From NCBI GenBank assembly GCA_022885665.1, contig JAGQDJ010000156.1, positions 62,001 through 126,000 on the forward strand: a stretch of DNA of 64,000 bases. The letters are read 5' to 3'. The translations under genes were made by a program, and so were the position numbers. Positions 45,247 through 57,049 of this stretch are shown in pieces. The notes beneath the pieces are model-generated. The model did not search any database. It saw only the letters and a list, made by a program, of their open reading frames with translations, and had not been told where the DNA came from. The stretch is from Triops longicaudatus. Its lineage: Eukaryota > Arthropoda > Branchiopoda > Notostraca > Triopsidae. How positions within the stretch are numbered: position 1 is the first letter of the stretch; each line of letters begins with the position of its first letter.

Positions 45247-46016
45247 TTAGTTGTCCAAGTTTCCTAGTCGTGGATTAAACGGAAACCTAACCAAATCGTT
45301 GTCATCCTTTGCCTGCGGTACTTTGTCGTACTTGCCCTCACTTCCCGTACTTTGTCTTTTTTCGTGACCTAATCGAGGTCCAAATGGAAATTTACCAACA
45401 CCGCCACGGGGTTCCACACGGAAGAGCTCATCGGTGGGTTCCAGCCCGTCGTAAACTGATCAAGATTGGAATTAGAGCTGTAAGCATGGATGCTATACTG
45501 AACTTACATGCTTGCGCACTTTCGTTCTCCGTCATGTCGAAAAATGCGTTGGCGGGATCGGAACCGTCCATGTTCTGCCGCTTACCAACTCGCGGGAACG
45601 GAATGAATGATTGACGCTTTCCCACGCGAGGATAGGGTATTAGTCCCTGCCGTTTGTACTGACGAACTCCTGAGTTTCACCACGAAAGATACACAACGGT
45701 TAAGTAAATATAAATTAAATTACATTCACCGACTAATATTAGGGGAGTATAACATCAATGTTAAGTTACCTTCTAGAATTTGCGATTGGATTGAGTGCTC
45801 AGGCCCTAAGTAGAGAGAATCTGGTCGTAGAAAATCACTTTCATAAACAGAACGACCTACTCTCGGAAACGGAATGAAAGACTGCCTCTTTACTTCTGAA
45901 ATTAGATGGGAAACAATTAAAATACAAACTCAACCACATAGTAAAAAAATGGTACCGTTGCAAACGGACAAAGCTGCTGACACCAGGAGCAACGTTCCGA
46001 GACAGAAAACGTGCAT
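45247..46016 (-). CDS. Capa: CAPA preprohormone (periviscerokinins and pyrokinin-like segments)
   Basis: This is a secreted neuropeptide precursor of 185 aa in four exons (46016-45956, 45895-45770, 45669-45508, 45455-45247), joined in phases 1-1-1. Residues 1-20 are a signal peptide (MHVFCLGTLLLVSAALSVCN). Three PRVamide periviscerokinins follow: QSFIPFPRV (25-33, released through G-R), QGLIPYPRV (70-78, GKR) and QSFIPFPRV again (82-90, GKR). N-terminal Gln would cyclise. Exon 4 encodes two pyrokinin-like cores, FPFGPRLG (139-146) and FPFNPRLG (174-181). Unusually, neither is followed directly by a basic cleavage site (GHEKR and GNLDN-stop), so amidation is doubtful. CAPA peptides act on diuresis and visceral muscle in arthropods. 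The short intron 3 was placed by frame; exon 4 is therefore less certain than exons 1-3. Confidence 0.92.
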
Positions 46017-46145
46017 TTTGGGTACGAAACCTGAGTTACAGGTAATGTCACGTTAAGGTGGCGTAGCCAGTAGTCGGACAAGGCGAGTAAGTCACTGAAA
46101 CAAGGTAACAAGGTTGCACCGATCATCGTCGAACCGATTGGCCCC

Positions 46146-46152
46146 TTTTATA
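46146..46152 (-). promoter_or_regulatory. TATA box of CAPA
   Basis: On the minus strand TATAAAA lies 130 bases upstream of the CAPA ATG, leaving room for a leader of about 100 bases. A strong TATA box fits a tightly cell-specific neuropeptide gene. The assignment is inference from position. Confidence 0.5.
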
Positions 46153-48553
46153 CAGCTTCCAGTCAAACAAGCAACCTGTAGAACATGCGTCTTTCGAAGA
46201 ACCGTGCTTCGGTGCGCACATACTAAAAGGTCAAACTTCCGAACCACGGGGTAGCTGTTTTTTTCTTATTGACTTGAGACACCCTGCGTATGAGCCAAGG
46301 CATCTTTCGTAGTAAATTTACTGCCTTTGGTGTGCGACTTGTCTCGAATGAAGTCATGAACAGTAAAAGCTTCCGAAACTTGCACTCGTAAAATGAGACT
46401 TTATGCATGTACACAGCAAAGTGCAACAACTCATTAGAAACAGAGACTGGCCCAAGGTCGTAAAGTTTTTGAGAAACGCCAAATAGGTGTTGCCCCATTA
46501 TGACTAGACTTAGTCGTATTTTCTAACCTCATAGCGTTGTATGAACTCTATTACATGTTGTATGTTTTCTATTACATCAAGGGAGGAAGAGATCCGTGAA
46601 ACGACTTTATGAGTTTCGGGAGGGACACGGGTTAATATGAATTAATCCCTAGGTTATCCACAGACGTTGATAACGGTGTGCAACTTATTTCGAAAAAAAA
46701 ACAAAAGAAAATTACAAAAAAAACGGTGATAGGAGTAAATTGGCCAACCCCCTGATGTGCATAGAACAATTTAGGCAGTGTTATATAGCTCTGTTAAGCT
46801 TGTGGGTTCAACACAAGACATTCATCACTTTCCTAGATCGTCTTGTTTGTGAGATGAAAGGGTACACCCCTCAAACCTTCCGACTCCTGTAAGAAGCGAC
46901 CCTCGGTGAGGGTATACGAGGCAGCCTTTCGCCGAAGAATAAGGGGATTTTGAGCTTGACGTAGGAGGAGGTAATAACCTTTAGGAATCTTAACACTAAT
47001 TGATGAAGTGTATAAGACCGGGTGTACCTAGGTCCTAGTGCGATGCCTTGTCCTGCGAAAGAGGTTTAACCGCAATTTTCCCGAGCCAGCGGAGGTAAAG
47101 TAGCATGTGAAGTCGAGCTCAGTGGAAAGTTTGCTCCCACTGCTGTATATTTACTGCGAAATACCTATATTTTTCGCCAATCTCTTATTACGTAACAAAC
47201 TGAGCCTTTCCTGTACATAAGGTTTTCCAATACTTTAGCTCACGTGAATGTACGGTGGACAAACTTCTAGAAACTGTGGATCACAAGGTATTAAAAACTT
47301 CGAGTACTTATTGACGCAAAAATAGTCATGCCGTCGAAGACACACAAAAATATTGTACATACAAATCTATGCATATATAAGCTTCTTGGCTTAGAAACTT
47401 TGTTGAATGAAAAAACGGAAAATTGTCTTGCATGTGGGATTTCTTTGCTACGATTAGACTTAGTATTAATTTTTCCGACTTCTTAGTAAGCAGCTTGGGC
47501 AATCGGCTTAGTAAACGTTTGGGGTGATTTGTATAGTCTTTTTGTCCTTCTGCCAACCTTTACATGACACAGTACTAGACAAGTTATTTATAAGAAATTA
47601 TTATTGTCCACATTAGAGATTCAGCAAAGAACCACCTTGCGAGGCAGCTTTATGCATCCAATACAGACTGTCACTCTTCGTGTCGAACTACCGTATTCGC
47701 TTTTTTTGTAATTTATTTGTCAAGATTTAACCGTAAAGTAAAACAGACTACCTGCAACGAGGAACTTTACGAGCGCGTTCAGGAACACTGGGGACGTCAT
47801 TAACCAAGACGTCTCTTGGTTGGTACTACATGACGCAAGAACTTGCATGTAGTCGGATCATGAACGTATTTTCTACCTATGATTATATTTGTTTACCGAA
47901 CAGTATAAACACCTTTATGACATTCGCATCGTGCATGATATGACAAAAACCTGATCAATAATGTGGAAAGTTTTCGAATTTAACTTTCATAAGTTGGATA
48001 CTTCGAAAGAATTTCGTGGTGGGGCATTTAATAAGGGAAGCTTCCCGTATCCTGTCCATGGTGCTTTGGTGCTGCTTCTCTTTCACTGGCTCTTTTTACC
48101 ATATACCTGAGGGTCTTTCGTACCTGCTCTTATATCCCCTTTCATGTATTGGCGTGCCCGGTTGTGGAGCTTGTAAAAGAGCATAGTGCTCCCTCGGCTT
48201 GGGAAGTCTAATTCTCCGTCTGACCTTTGGTGCCGAAGGATGTGTTGTACTTCATAGATTTCACTTGAATTAATTCAGACCTCTCGTGTTCCGAGTGTAT
48301 GCATTCCAGTGTGTGAATTTTAAGAAATTTCCTACAACCAACGTGAGTGAAGGTGAGACACGTGACTTGCACACGGAACTTACTGCGGCAATTGCCGAAG
48401 CGAAAACTCCCTGAAACATTGTTTTTACGCAGATTTCGATATTTTTCTCCTTTTTTTAAAAAAAAAAAGACGAAGACTATTTAAGGACAAAGACTGTAAA
48501 GATCGGAATGTAGAATGCTGTGAACCCATTTCCGCTCATTTTTTGTTCCTTTA
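46153..48553. other. Gene-poor region upstream of CAPA
   Basis: No coding exon is supported in 2.4 kb. The right-hand neighbour runs the other way, so this should hold CAPA upstream control sequence. A perfect 8-base stem with a 4-base loop lies at 47802-47821. Other open frames (46223-46498 and 47326-47556, minus) have nothing recognisable. Confidence 0.4.
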
Positions 48554-49174
48554 GTGCTTTATGTCTCGGACTTGCTTAACTCAAATTGGCCGGCTATTTC
48601 CCCCTCACCTGCCTCAAATAACCAACCCAGGCGCCGTTTACCTCTGCACCTTACTTCCGCTGGTCTTTCATCCGTATTAGCGTATTACGAAACTTTTTAT
48701 CGTTCGTTACCGTTGCACAAATATGTTATGTTTATCCTTGAAGCGAAATGGAAACTTTTTAAGTTTTCAAGTAAAACAATTAAAATTCTCAGCAATTTTT
48801 TATCTTATCTTCTTTCTTTTATGACTGTATATAACCCCGGAGCCAAGCAAAGGCTTCCTTTTTTCTTAACCAAGGAAGGAGGGGCTAGGGTCGTGGGAAG
48901 CTTACCTGAATCACGACCCCCCTCCCCCCTTCTCCCCGAAACAATTTCTCTTTTCCGTTCTCTTGATGACAAACATTTATTCACTTGGCATGAGCATGAC
49001 AGTCCACGGTTTACTACTCCTGGGAAAAGCATCACAGCAGTATTACCATATAACCCGCAAGTCGTTAAAACAAAAAAGAAACCAGGAGAAATATATACCC
49101 ACTCAAACCTCCGTACAGGCCACAGACCTCCTAGCGAGCGTTTCGACGCGTGGGGATACTTTTTCAGCTTTTAG
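48554..49174 (+). other. Unassigned open frame, 206 codons, status uncertain
   Basis: A stop-free frame runs from an acceptor-like tttgttcctttag to a TAG at 49172. Parts look protein-like (RLPFFLTKEGGARVVGSLPE, a Pro-rich stretch, SPRFTTPGKSITAVLPYNPQ), but I recognise no family. It lies just upstream of the PDZ gene on the same strand and could be a 5' exon of it, a separate gene or chance. I could not join it in frame to the PDZ gene with confidence. Confidence 0.25.
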
Positions 49175-49423
49175 GAAATATTATCTAGTGCTTAGGCGTG
49201 TAAAAGGTTGTTTTGCTATACGTAAAATTCCCTCCAAATATAGAAAAAGTTCTATGCTTATTCGACTCCCGAATAGCTGTTGTCTGACTTTGCCCTCCTG
49301 TTTCCTTTTTTACTGACAGGAGTAATTACACGAAGGAATGCCAGGTATATAGTTGAAACCGGGGTCTAAGCAAACTCTCTTACATACACGCATAGCATTA
49401 GAGGAGTACCTACGTTTTTCATC

Positions 49424-52266
49424 ATGGAGTCACCTACACGGTTGAGCGACGTCTGGTCCACCGGGAGGTCCAGCAGCAGGTATAAAGTAATTAACCATAT
49501 TGATTCTTTTTAACTTTCCGACTTTATTATCAGGGCTTCCAAAAAGAGTCTGCGTTCCAGGCTTATTTATCCGGATCAAGACATGGGACCCCGTTCCGTT
49601 TCTTTGGTAAGACCTAAACTTCGATGACGATCCAATGCCTTGCAGCTTCAATCACTTCCTTTTTATGGTTTTCAGAATACATTACCATCGAACCTACTTA
49701 CTGCGCAAGAAGAATCCAAATTAGCTCAGCTGCAGACCTTGGAGGCTAAGGTAACTTTTTATGGCATGGGACGAGAGCACGAATGGAAACTTGTATATCA
49801 GATATCAAATCATTCCATTTTATCTATGCCTTTTTCAGTTTTTTCCTTGCCATCGAAATAGCTGTTGTAAAACTTCTGTTATATAGACTAGACGATTTTA
49901 TCCGTTTTCTAAGCTTCGCAGGCGTGTCGTCCAACACTCGGAATTAATCAGACGCTGTAGTTTCACGGTGATAATCTAATCGATTTCCTTGTTAAGCAGA
50001 TGGCCAGCATTGCCGTATCCCTATCGTCCCGACGTCGCAAGTCCGCCTTTAATAGTTCGTTACATTCCCGACATAGCGCAATCCCTGCCCTTACCCCCCA
50101 CTCGCAAAAGTGTTCTGCTCCAGCACCAGTGGTGCCGGTCAGTCCAAGCCTGACGGGTCCGGCTTTAAGTTCCTCTAGTGTTGTTGGTGGAGGCGGACCG
50201 CCGCAGGATTTGGAGCTGGCCTTTTGGAGAGACCGGGAAGTCGAGGCCTTGAAACGGACTTTACAGCACCGTGAAGCAATGATACTCAGGTACAATAATA
50301 TTTTATCTCTATAAAAAATAAACCTTAATCTTAACTACGGACGAAGTCATTTACATTATAGTCAATTCATTTTTTCCTAGTCTTTTCAGTTTAAATTAAC
50401 TTTTTAAACACACTTTTTTTCTTCAATGCAATAACAAGCACTGTCACGCAGCACGGTTACAACTGAGTGTAAAAGTAAGCTAAAATCTTGCTGTATATCA
50501 AAAACTGTAAATCGAGTCAGTTTTGTCTTCCTGTTATCCTGCTTGTTGTGTTCGAAATACCCTGAGTGTTGTAAGCTAAAGCGCAGTAAAATTTCTCTAC
50601 CGTTCTGCATGTATACGCTGTTAGGTTTTAGCTTATTTCCTTATCACGTCATGCGTGTAACCGAGGTGTAAATCGTGGTTCAGAGTCTTGGCTACGCTTG
50701 GTTACCTATGAACTTCTTGTGCAATTGCACGTTTTGTTCGTTCGCTTTGACGAAAGTCGTATAAAGTGTACGAGTCCATTCAGCTGTTCTTTGTATGTCA
50801 TGTATGGCTTTAAAACTCGATTCTGATGTAATTACAGCCTGCAGCATCAGCTGGGCTGGAAGGGGCGACCTATTTCAAGCAAACGCCGGCTACACGGACT
50901 GGAGCGTCGGAGTATTGAAGAACGCCTAATGAAGTTGCAAAAGGAGGAGGATCACAAAAGAATAGGGTTAAAGGCTTTACGGATGGCACTGGAGAACATG
51001 GACGTGGATGAGTAATTTTTCTTTTCGTTCTTTTGTAACTGCGTTCAATCTCCGTGGGATCTAATCTTCTGTATTTTTTTTCCTTTTATAGCAACCTCGA
51101 CGCGCGGATTCGTCAAGCAGAATTGGAATATCAATATGAACGAGAGGAGATAAGCTTACTAAACTTGCAAGAGGAACAACGGGCTTTAAAGCTGAAATTA
51201 GAAGAAGGAGAGATTGCGGGGGAGTCCGAATCTATTTTCAAGTAATTTTAATGTTCCCTTGAGATATGGAACTGCATTCAAACAAAATTGACACTGAATG
51301 CTAAAATGTAGGTTTATTAATTCGCAAGCGGCAAGTTTCTTGGTACCCGCTGTTGTGACGTATGACAACCGGAATCCGCCCTTTTCCATTCAGTCAAGCA
51401 ACGGAGTTACCCTTGACTGGGTCGCTGGGAATCAGAGCCTGCAAGCTGGCGACCAAATCTTGGAAATTAATGGTCATAACGTCCTAGGAGCAAGTGGAGA
51501 AGACGTACGAAACTTATTGTCAGGGAGGTTGGAGTTAGTCATACTGCGCAAGCAGGATGAATCAGCATTGGAAAAGACACACAAAGAGAAAGAAGCTATG
51601 AAAACCGAAAACATTCGATTAAGTCACCGCATTTCCTATCTAGAAGAACAAGTAGCCGAAATGCAAAAGAAAGAGAATAACAGCGATGAACGCAAAAGAG
51701 TCACACCGATCAACAAAGTCGGTACTACTGACAATGAACCGAAAAAAATGCTAAGAGAAAAGCCTCCTCGAACTACCAAACTGGCAAGTTCCACTACATG
51801 GCGTAGTGAAACTGTGGTCATCTTGGACGGTGGTGCTAAGCATGTACACGGGCACGGACCCCAAAACGACCCGTCTGCAAGACCTCAGTCTTTGTTTTCA
51901 TTTGACAATACTCAAAATTCAGCACCTATTGAAATTCGGCAAAGGTCGTTAAACAGACCCGATTCACCCTCCGAAACGCGTAGCGTAATTTCCGTGGACT
52001 CGGACATGAGGAGTGATATCCGGAGTTATGCCAGCGATTTGGAGTCTACTCGAAGTGAACGGCCACGAAGGCCGAAACCTATTCCGCCGCGAAAGCCTTC
52101 GTTCTTATACCTTAACCGAGCTACCAGCTTACAATCAGTGGACGAGCGGGATGGCTTGCGTAGCTTACCACATGCTCCAGAAAAAGACCGCACTTCGGGG
52201 CATTTCAAATGGCCTTCCTTGTCAGGCTTTAAAACTGCACCAAAACCAAGCGAACAGTGGTGTTGA
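49424..52266 (+). CDS. Coiled-coil and PDZ domain protein, unassigned
   Basis: I do not recognise the specific family. Seven exons (49424-49479, 49534-49606, 49646-49750, 50000-50289, 50838-51011, 51092-51241, 51312-52266) give 600 aa in frame. The N-terminal third is Ser/Arg-rich (MESPTRLSDVWSTGRSSSR). A conserved-looking charged block contains LELAFWRDREVEALKRTLQH, GWKGRPISSKRRLHGLERR and a coiled coil with LDARIRQAELEYQYEREEIS. A single PDZ-like domain follows (about residues 295-370): PPFSIQSSNGVTLDW, LQAGDQILEINGHNV and GRLELVILRKQ. A second short coiled coil and a Ser/Arg/Pro-rich tail with RPKPIPPRKPSF (SH3-ligand-like) end the protein. This suggests a cortical or synaptic scaffold. 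The start and the first two exons are the weakest part; earlier exons may exist. Confidence 0.75.
50290..50837. other. Intron 4 of the PDZ gene, nothing identified
   Basis: This 548-base intron sits within the coding part. I see no paired repeats or additional exon. Confidence 0.5.
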
Positions 52267-52478
52267 CCGAAAAACATATTGAAAATGTTGAAGAAATTCA
52301 TGCCAACGCGCAATGAATAGCAACACTCTGTATTCTCAAACAGTATTATAAGTTTATATAAAACATTGTGCCCAGTCACTATGACTAGCGGTGGCGATTC
52401 TTCACTCAAAAAGGCACCCTTAAAAGATGGATGGAGCCATTGGGGATAAAACCCGACACAGCAATATGGTCTTCGATA

Positions 52479-53640
52479 TTACGAATGTGCGCTAGCTTTT
52501 TTCATGATCAGCTTGGGCCGTTTGCCACCACCTCGTACCGACGCGAAAATAAGTATTGACACCACTGTGGCTAACAAGAAGTAGCTGGTGGCTAGCAAAT
52601 GTACACTCATGACGGAACGGTCTTTCTACGTGGAAAAGTTATGAATAAAGTTTTTAATATATAAAATTAGGAAGAAACTTTCTTACAAACCTCGTTTAAA
52701 TAAAGTATCCAATCCGGATTTCCATGCACGCGAATACTCCGGACTTCCATACCGGAGCATTTTAATCGTGGGTGATGAGGTTCTGGTTTCGGTAAAACTT
52801 GGAAACTACCAATATCGGCCTCCTTGTCCGGCGCATGGCATGTAGCGAAAGTGGTTTCGGGTAAAGCAGGAAACTGGTGCTTATGTCCCGTAAATGTGGC
52901 ACAGAAGAAACTGGTTTCATGGAGTATCATTAAGGAAAACACGGCCTCAATTGTTTCGTTTCCTATGTAATATGTTGATCGGTTAATGCGTTTTTCACAC
53001 ATTTGCCTACAGTGAACTTTCTCATCTCTTTCATCCACGGGAATGGACCCCATATAGGATAACCGAAGAAAATGGTTAAGAAAATATAAACAGAAGATTT
53101 AAAAAATAGATAAAATATGTCCGGTTCGCTCGTACGTATCTGGATATAAATATCTTTCGAAACCGATTATATGACGAGTACAAAATTTAAAGTTTAATTT
53201 TACCTTTCAATCCTAGATTTCTCGGATTGAGAAATCCATGTACTGTTGTGTAATTATCAAATTTGACTCCATTGGGCGCTTCAAAGGCGATAGAGAATGT
53301 CGTCAAATTTGTTGAAGTAACGGTTCTGGACTGGGCTGGAGTTTCCGTTTCTCTTGCCCGTGGTTGAATGCAGTATTGCAGTTTGCTTAGGTTATCTGCA
53401 ATAGCATTCCAATCCTAAGACATTAAAAGTAAGTCTAGTGTACGCTATCATATATTACAACGGTATCCTTTATTTAAGACTTACGGCATTATCAGGATTA
53501 CGGATTTTATCTGTGAGATTTACGTACATGGCGTACGAAAAAAATACGACAGTAAAAGCTGTCAAACATAATGAAAATATTACCAACGGAGGTCTATTGT
53601 AAACGAAAGACTTGAAATTCTGGAATATGATTAAAGGCAT
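52479..53640 (-). CDS. TMEM248: TMEM248/TMEM219 family membrane protein
   Basis: This is a two-pass membrane protein of poorly known function with a large lumenal/extracellular Cys-containing domain. Four exons (53640-53485, 53414-53204, 53016-52691, 52625-52479) give 279 aa against 314 in human. The N-terminal block NFKSFVYNRPPLVIFSLCLT matches the human pattern of SRPPLVVF plus helix. Then come NADWNAIADNLSKLQYC and a domain with several Cys (VHCRQMCEKR, FFCATFTGHKH, FATCHAPD, LKCSG). The C-terminus KDRSVMSVHLLATSYFLLAT matches the human second helix. The acceptor of exon 3 is not optimal and was chosen because it alone keeps frame. It is convergent with the PDZ gene and divergent from GUCD1. 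Confidence 0.87.
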
Positions 53641-54126
53641 CGTTAATTACGATTACGATGCTTATGGGCTATGTTTTGCCTCTTTTAATGCAACCAGACA
53701 GTTTCGTGTAAATCGGAAAGCTTTCAAAATATAAACAATACTGAGACTGTAAACAAGTCTGATACTCGAAACACTTGAGGCTAAAGAGATTAGGTGGTAA
53801 CTGAAAATGATATATTACGAAAGCCTTAAATCCATTTATTTTTGTACAGGATACCATATATATGTTTCTTTGAACTTCCGCATATGTTGAAATGCTCAGA
53901 AATGCATTAATTTCAGTAACAAGCTGTCCTGTTTGATCTAAGTCGCGTTTCGCGCCTCCATGAGCCTCTCCTTTACTCTGATTGGTTGTCACTTTTGGCC
54001 ATTAAACCAATGACAGGCAGTAAAAGTGTAAACAAGCAAAATTGATACCTATTCTCTTTCATGCTGGAAAGCTGGAAATACTAGTAGACACGGATAGAAG
54101 CTTTTAATCCGGTGAAATTAGAAGTT
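53641..54126. promoter_or_regulatory. Shared TMEM248 / GUCD1 upstream region
   Basis: These 486 bases between divergent starts hold the presumed two promoters. A minus-strand open frame (53669-53992) is close to the TMEM248 start but shows no domain and is not in a plausible splice arrangement, so I leave it out. Confidence 0.4.
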
Positions 54127-55140
54127 ATGGAAGAAAAAGCCGTGTGTATCGAACAGAATAGAATAGTAAAATTAGACCATCTCCCTTTGCAGATTCATCG
54201 TAACCTGGAACATGTCCAGCAATCCTCAAACTGGGATTGCGGTTTGGCTTGCATCCGTATGGTGCTACGCTATCCCAAAGAAGAGGAACATATGATTAGC
54301 GAGTATAAGAAAGTGTGTGAAGATAGCACATTCGGCCAAAGGTGCCTTCATTTTTTCTTTGCAATAAGAGAAAATTTTAGTAGTCTAATTACAGCACTTG
54401 GACCATTGACCTTTGCTACATCCTCCGGAGACTGAACATATCCCACCACTATTACACTATAACGTGGGGTATAAATCCAGAACACATGACGGCTCCATTT
54501 TACAAAGAGTTGTTAGACAAGGTAAGGTATTTTCTTGTTTATTTTCTTATTTTTACGGTAAACGTGAAATTAATTGGGAAGTTAATTCTAGGATACCCAG
54601 CGCATCGTTGAATGCTTTAAAGCCGCTGAACAGTTTGGCGTCACTATTTCCCAGTACAAATTGTCGCTGCAGGAGATCCTTAACCACTTGGCAACGAAAG
54701 GATTAGTTATCGCGCTTGTTAACGCACGGTTACTATTCTGTAATCGTTGTCAAACCTTGCCCGCATTGTCCAGCAGGATGCAGAGTCTCTTAAGCAAATT
54801 GCCATATCAAGGTTAAGCAGAGCATGAAAGAATCGTGAGTTCCTAATGCTTACGTGTTAGGTCATTACATCGTGGTCTGTGGTTATGACCTTGAAAGCCG
54901 AAGAATATACTACCGAAATCCTACTACCAAGTCATGTAAAGTATAGATTTTCCCATGCGTTATTAAATCTCAAAATAAAGTATTGTCTTAGGTGTATGCG
55001 TCATGAGTCTTGAACAATTCGATATGGCGCGTTCGAGTTCCGGCACAGACGACGATATTATATTAATATTTCCGAAAAGTACAAATATAACTGATTTCTT
55101 AGAATTTAACTTTTTGTTAATTTTTTGGCCCTTTGAGTAG
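54127..55140 (+). CDS. GUCD1: Guanylyl cyclase domain-containing protein 1
   Basis: GUCD1 proteins have a papain-like fold predicted to be a peptidase-type domain; despite the name, cyclase activity is not established. Five exons (54127-54341, 54395-54521, 54592-54811, 54861-54935, 54992-55140) give 261 aa. The key block SSNWDCGLACIRMVLRY holds the likely nucleophile Cys. Next come STWTIDLCYILRRLNI and GLVIALVNARLLFCNRC. GHYIVVCGYDLESRRIYYRN holds the His/Asp-type region, followed by the end MARSSSGTDDDIILIF. All match the human protein. Intron 3 uses a less usual gttaag donor. The stop lies only 42 bases from the convergent beta-ureidopropionase stop, so 3' UTRs must overlap. Confidence 0.92.
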
Positions 55141-55182
55141 ATGTATAGTTGGCAGAGAAGTTGACTCTAGCTGTTAATAAAG

Positions 55183-57049
55183 CTAAAAGTTATCCCGAAT
55201 AATTTGCGGCTTGAAATTCGGATCGGTGGCCTTTATCAAGCTATCGCGGTACAAGTCCAATCGCTGAGTCATCTACATGTAAAATGAGGTATGGTAAAAC
55301 TGATGAAAGTTCGTTAACTGTTTTAAAACTACCCTAAATCCCCATCGGTCTTTCGTTTGACGGCACAAGTTCAGATCCATTTCCACGACAAGCAGTCCAT
55401 CTTTTATGCGTGACAAACCCTAGATTGTATTGTAAAAAAGAACAGTGTTAATAGAAACCTTGGGGTTAGTAAAAAATCAACAAATACTGGTGTTCGCGAT
55501 CCGTCAGGTGCAGCAACATAACTTGAGCCATAAAAGTGACCAAAATTATTGTGCGCTTTCTTTCCATCGGCTGACGTGAATTCATTGGGGAACACTTCCG
55601 TTCCAACACGGTTTATTGCACAAGTGAAATAGCTATTTGCAATAGCCGCATTCCTCGCTTCAATGGGCCACAGAGGCTCACTGTTAAGGAATAAAAAATT
55701 ACATTTCCGTCCTGAATTATGCATAGTCTCTTTCCATTGAAAGGAGCTCAAGCTAAGATAGTGTGTGTAATAAGACGTTAAAGTCAACAATAATAAGTGT
55801 AGCTATAAGGTACCGAAAATGTACCTTATTGATCTTGTTTACGCTAAATGAATTTACATAGGAAATGTCGTTTTTTGAAGCACGAGAAGTATTGCAGTAA
55901 TTAAATTGCTAAATGTTTGCTATACCTTAATGCCCCTACAGTTGCAGAAGGGTTGAAGACGATTTCGGCACCATTAATCCCGTACATCATCCAGTTTTGC
56001 GGATGGTGACGTCCATAGCAAATGTTAACAGCAATTTTCCCGAATTCAGTCTATTCAAAAATTAGACAAGCGGGAGATAGATATTGAAAGCTATCAATTG
56101 GTTCAATTCAGTGGCAAAATAATTTCCGTGTCTCACATCGAAAACTGGGTGTCCTAAGTTTCCTTCCAAATAGTACGTAGACTCGTTGAAATCCCCAACT
56201 CGTGGAATATGATTCTTACGAGTTTTACCAAGGACACGACCTTTGTTTGAGATAACTACCGCTGTGTTCCAGATAGTTTCGCCATGGTTTTCGTCTCTCT
56301 CGAGAATCGAAGATACGATTACCATGTTGTAACGGCGAGCGAGCTGTGACCAATAAAAAATAATCCTGATTAGGTTCTACCCAGGAGCGTGCGTTGAATC
56401 TTAGAAAAGTGTTGATACCCACATCTATTAAAAACAGTGTTGTCGGACCGTCTTCTGCAGATTCTGCAAACTGGCACCATGGGTGTTTCTCGCGAGTGCA
56501 GAACGCAAATGGCATAGCTAGTAGTAAAATTCATGACTTGTCATTATCGAAATAAAGTGGAATTCATACTCCAAGCTTCTTGCATGCAAATGATGTTGAC
56601 ACCGCATTTGCTTGCATGCTCGATCATGCCCGCTATTTTCTTCCATATCGCTTCCCTTTGCTCCGGTATAGGTGCGTCTGTTGGCAAGACTATGGTATTT
56701 TGAATAAGGCCAACTCGAACTATTCTATAAGAACAGAAGTAAAAAATAGAAAAAGTTAGAATAAAAATTACTAAATTTCTACATTAGGCATTAAAAGTTC
56801 AACCTCGGCGGGCGAATGTCTTCTTTCAAGGCAGATATCGCGAAGCCTTTCAGTTCAAAATCGACGTCCGCTTTTGGCAAAGTTAAGCTCCTGTGAAGAC
56901 TAACAGCTGTAGTAGTGAATTCAAGGTATAAAAATAGTATCCTACGGTAGTTCTTGTCCGTAAAGAATTCGCATAACGTCTCCACGAACATCGTCAGGGA
57001 GATGCTTTTGCAGGGCTTCGTCTAAACTAGCAAATTCGGCTGCCGTCAT
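55183..57049 (-). CDS. UPB1: Beta-ureidopropionase (beta-alanine synthase)
   Basis: This is the third enzyme of reductive pyrimidine catabolism: N-carbamoyl-beta-alanine is split to beta-alanine, CO2 and ammonia. Nine exons (57049-56946, 56890-56804, 56724-56570, 56517-56423, 56343-56137, 56050-55926, 55680-55488, 55419-55333, 55272-55183) give 380 aa (human 384). It is a nitrilase-superfamily protein with intact Glu-Lys-Cys triad: Glu in IICMQEAW, Lys in KTRKNHIPRVGDF, Cys in NICYGRHHP. Other blocks are TMPFAFCTREKHPW, FNESTYYLEGNLGHPVF and SYVAAPDGSRTP. In arthropods beta-alanine also feeds cuticle tanning. It is divergent from the C19orf53 homologue over only 247 bases. Confidence 0.95.

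Noticed and set aside
45428..45625. Minus-strand frame reading from the last CAPA PVK into SIASMLTALIPILISL
   Set aside because: It reads through a GT donor into intron 3; splicing at 45508/45455 gives a sensible precursor end with PRL cores.
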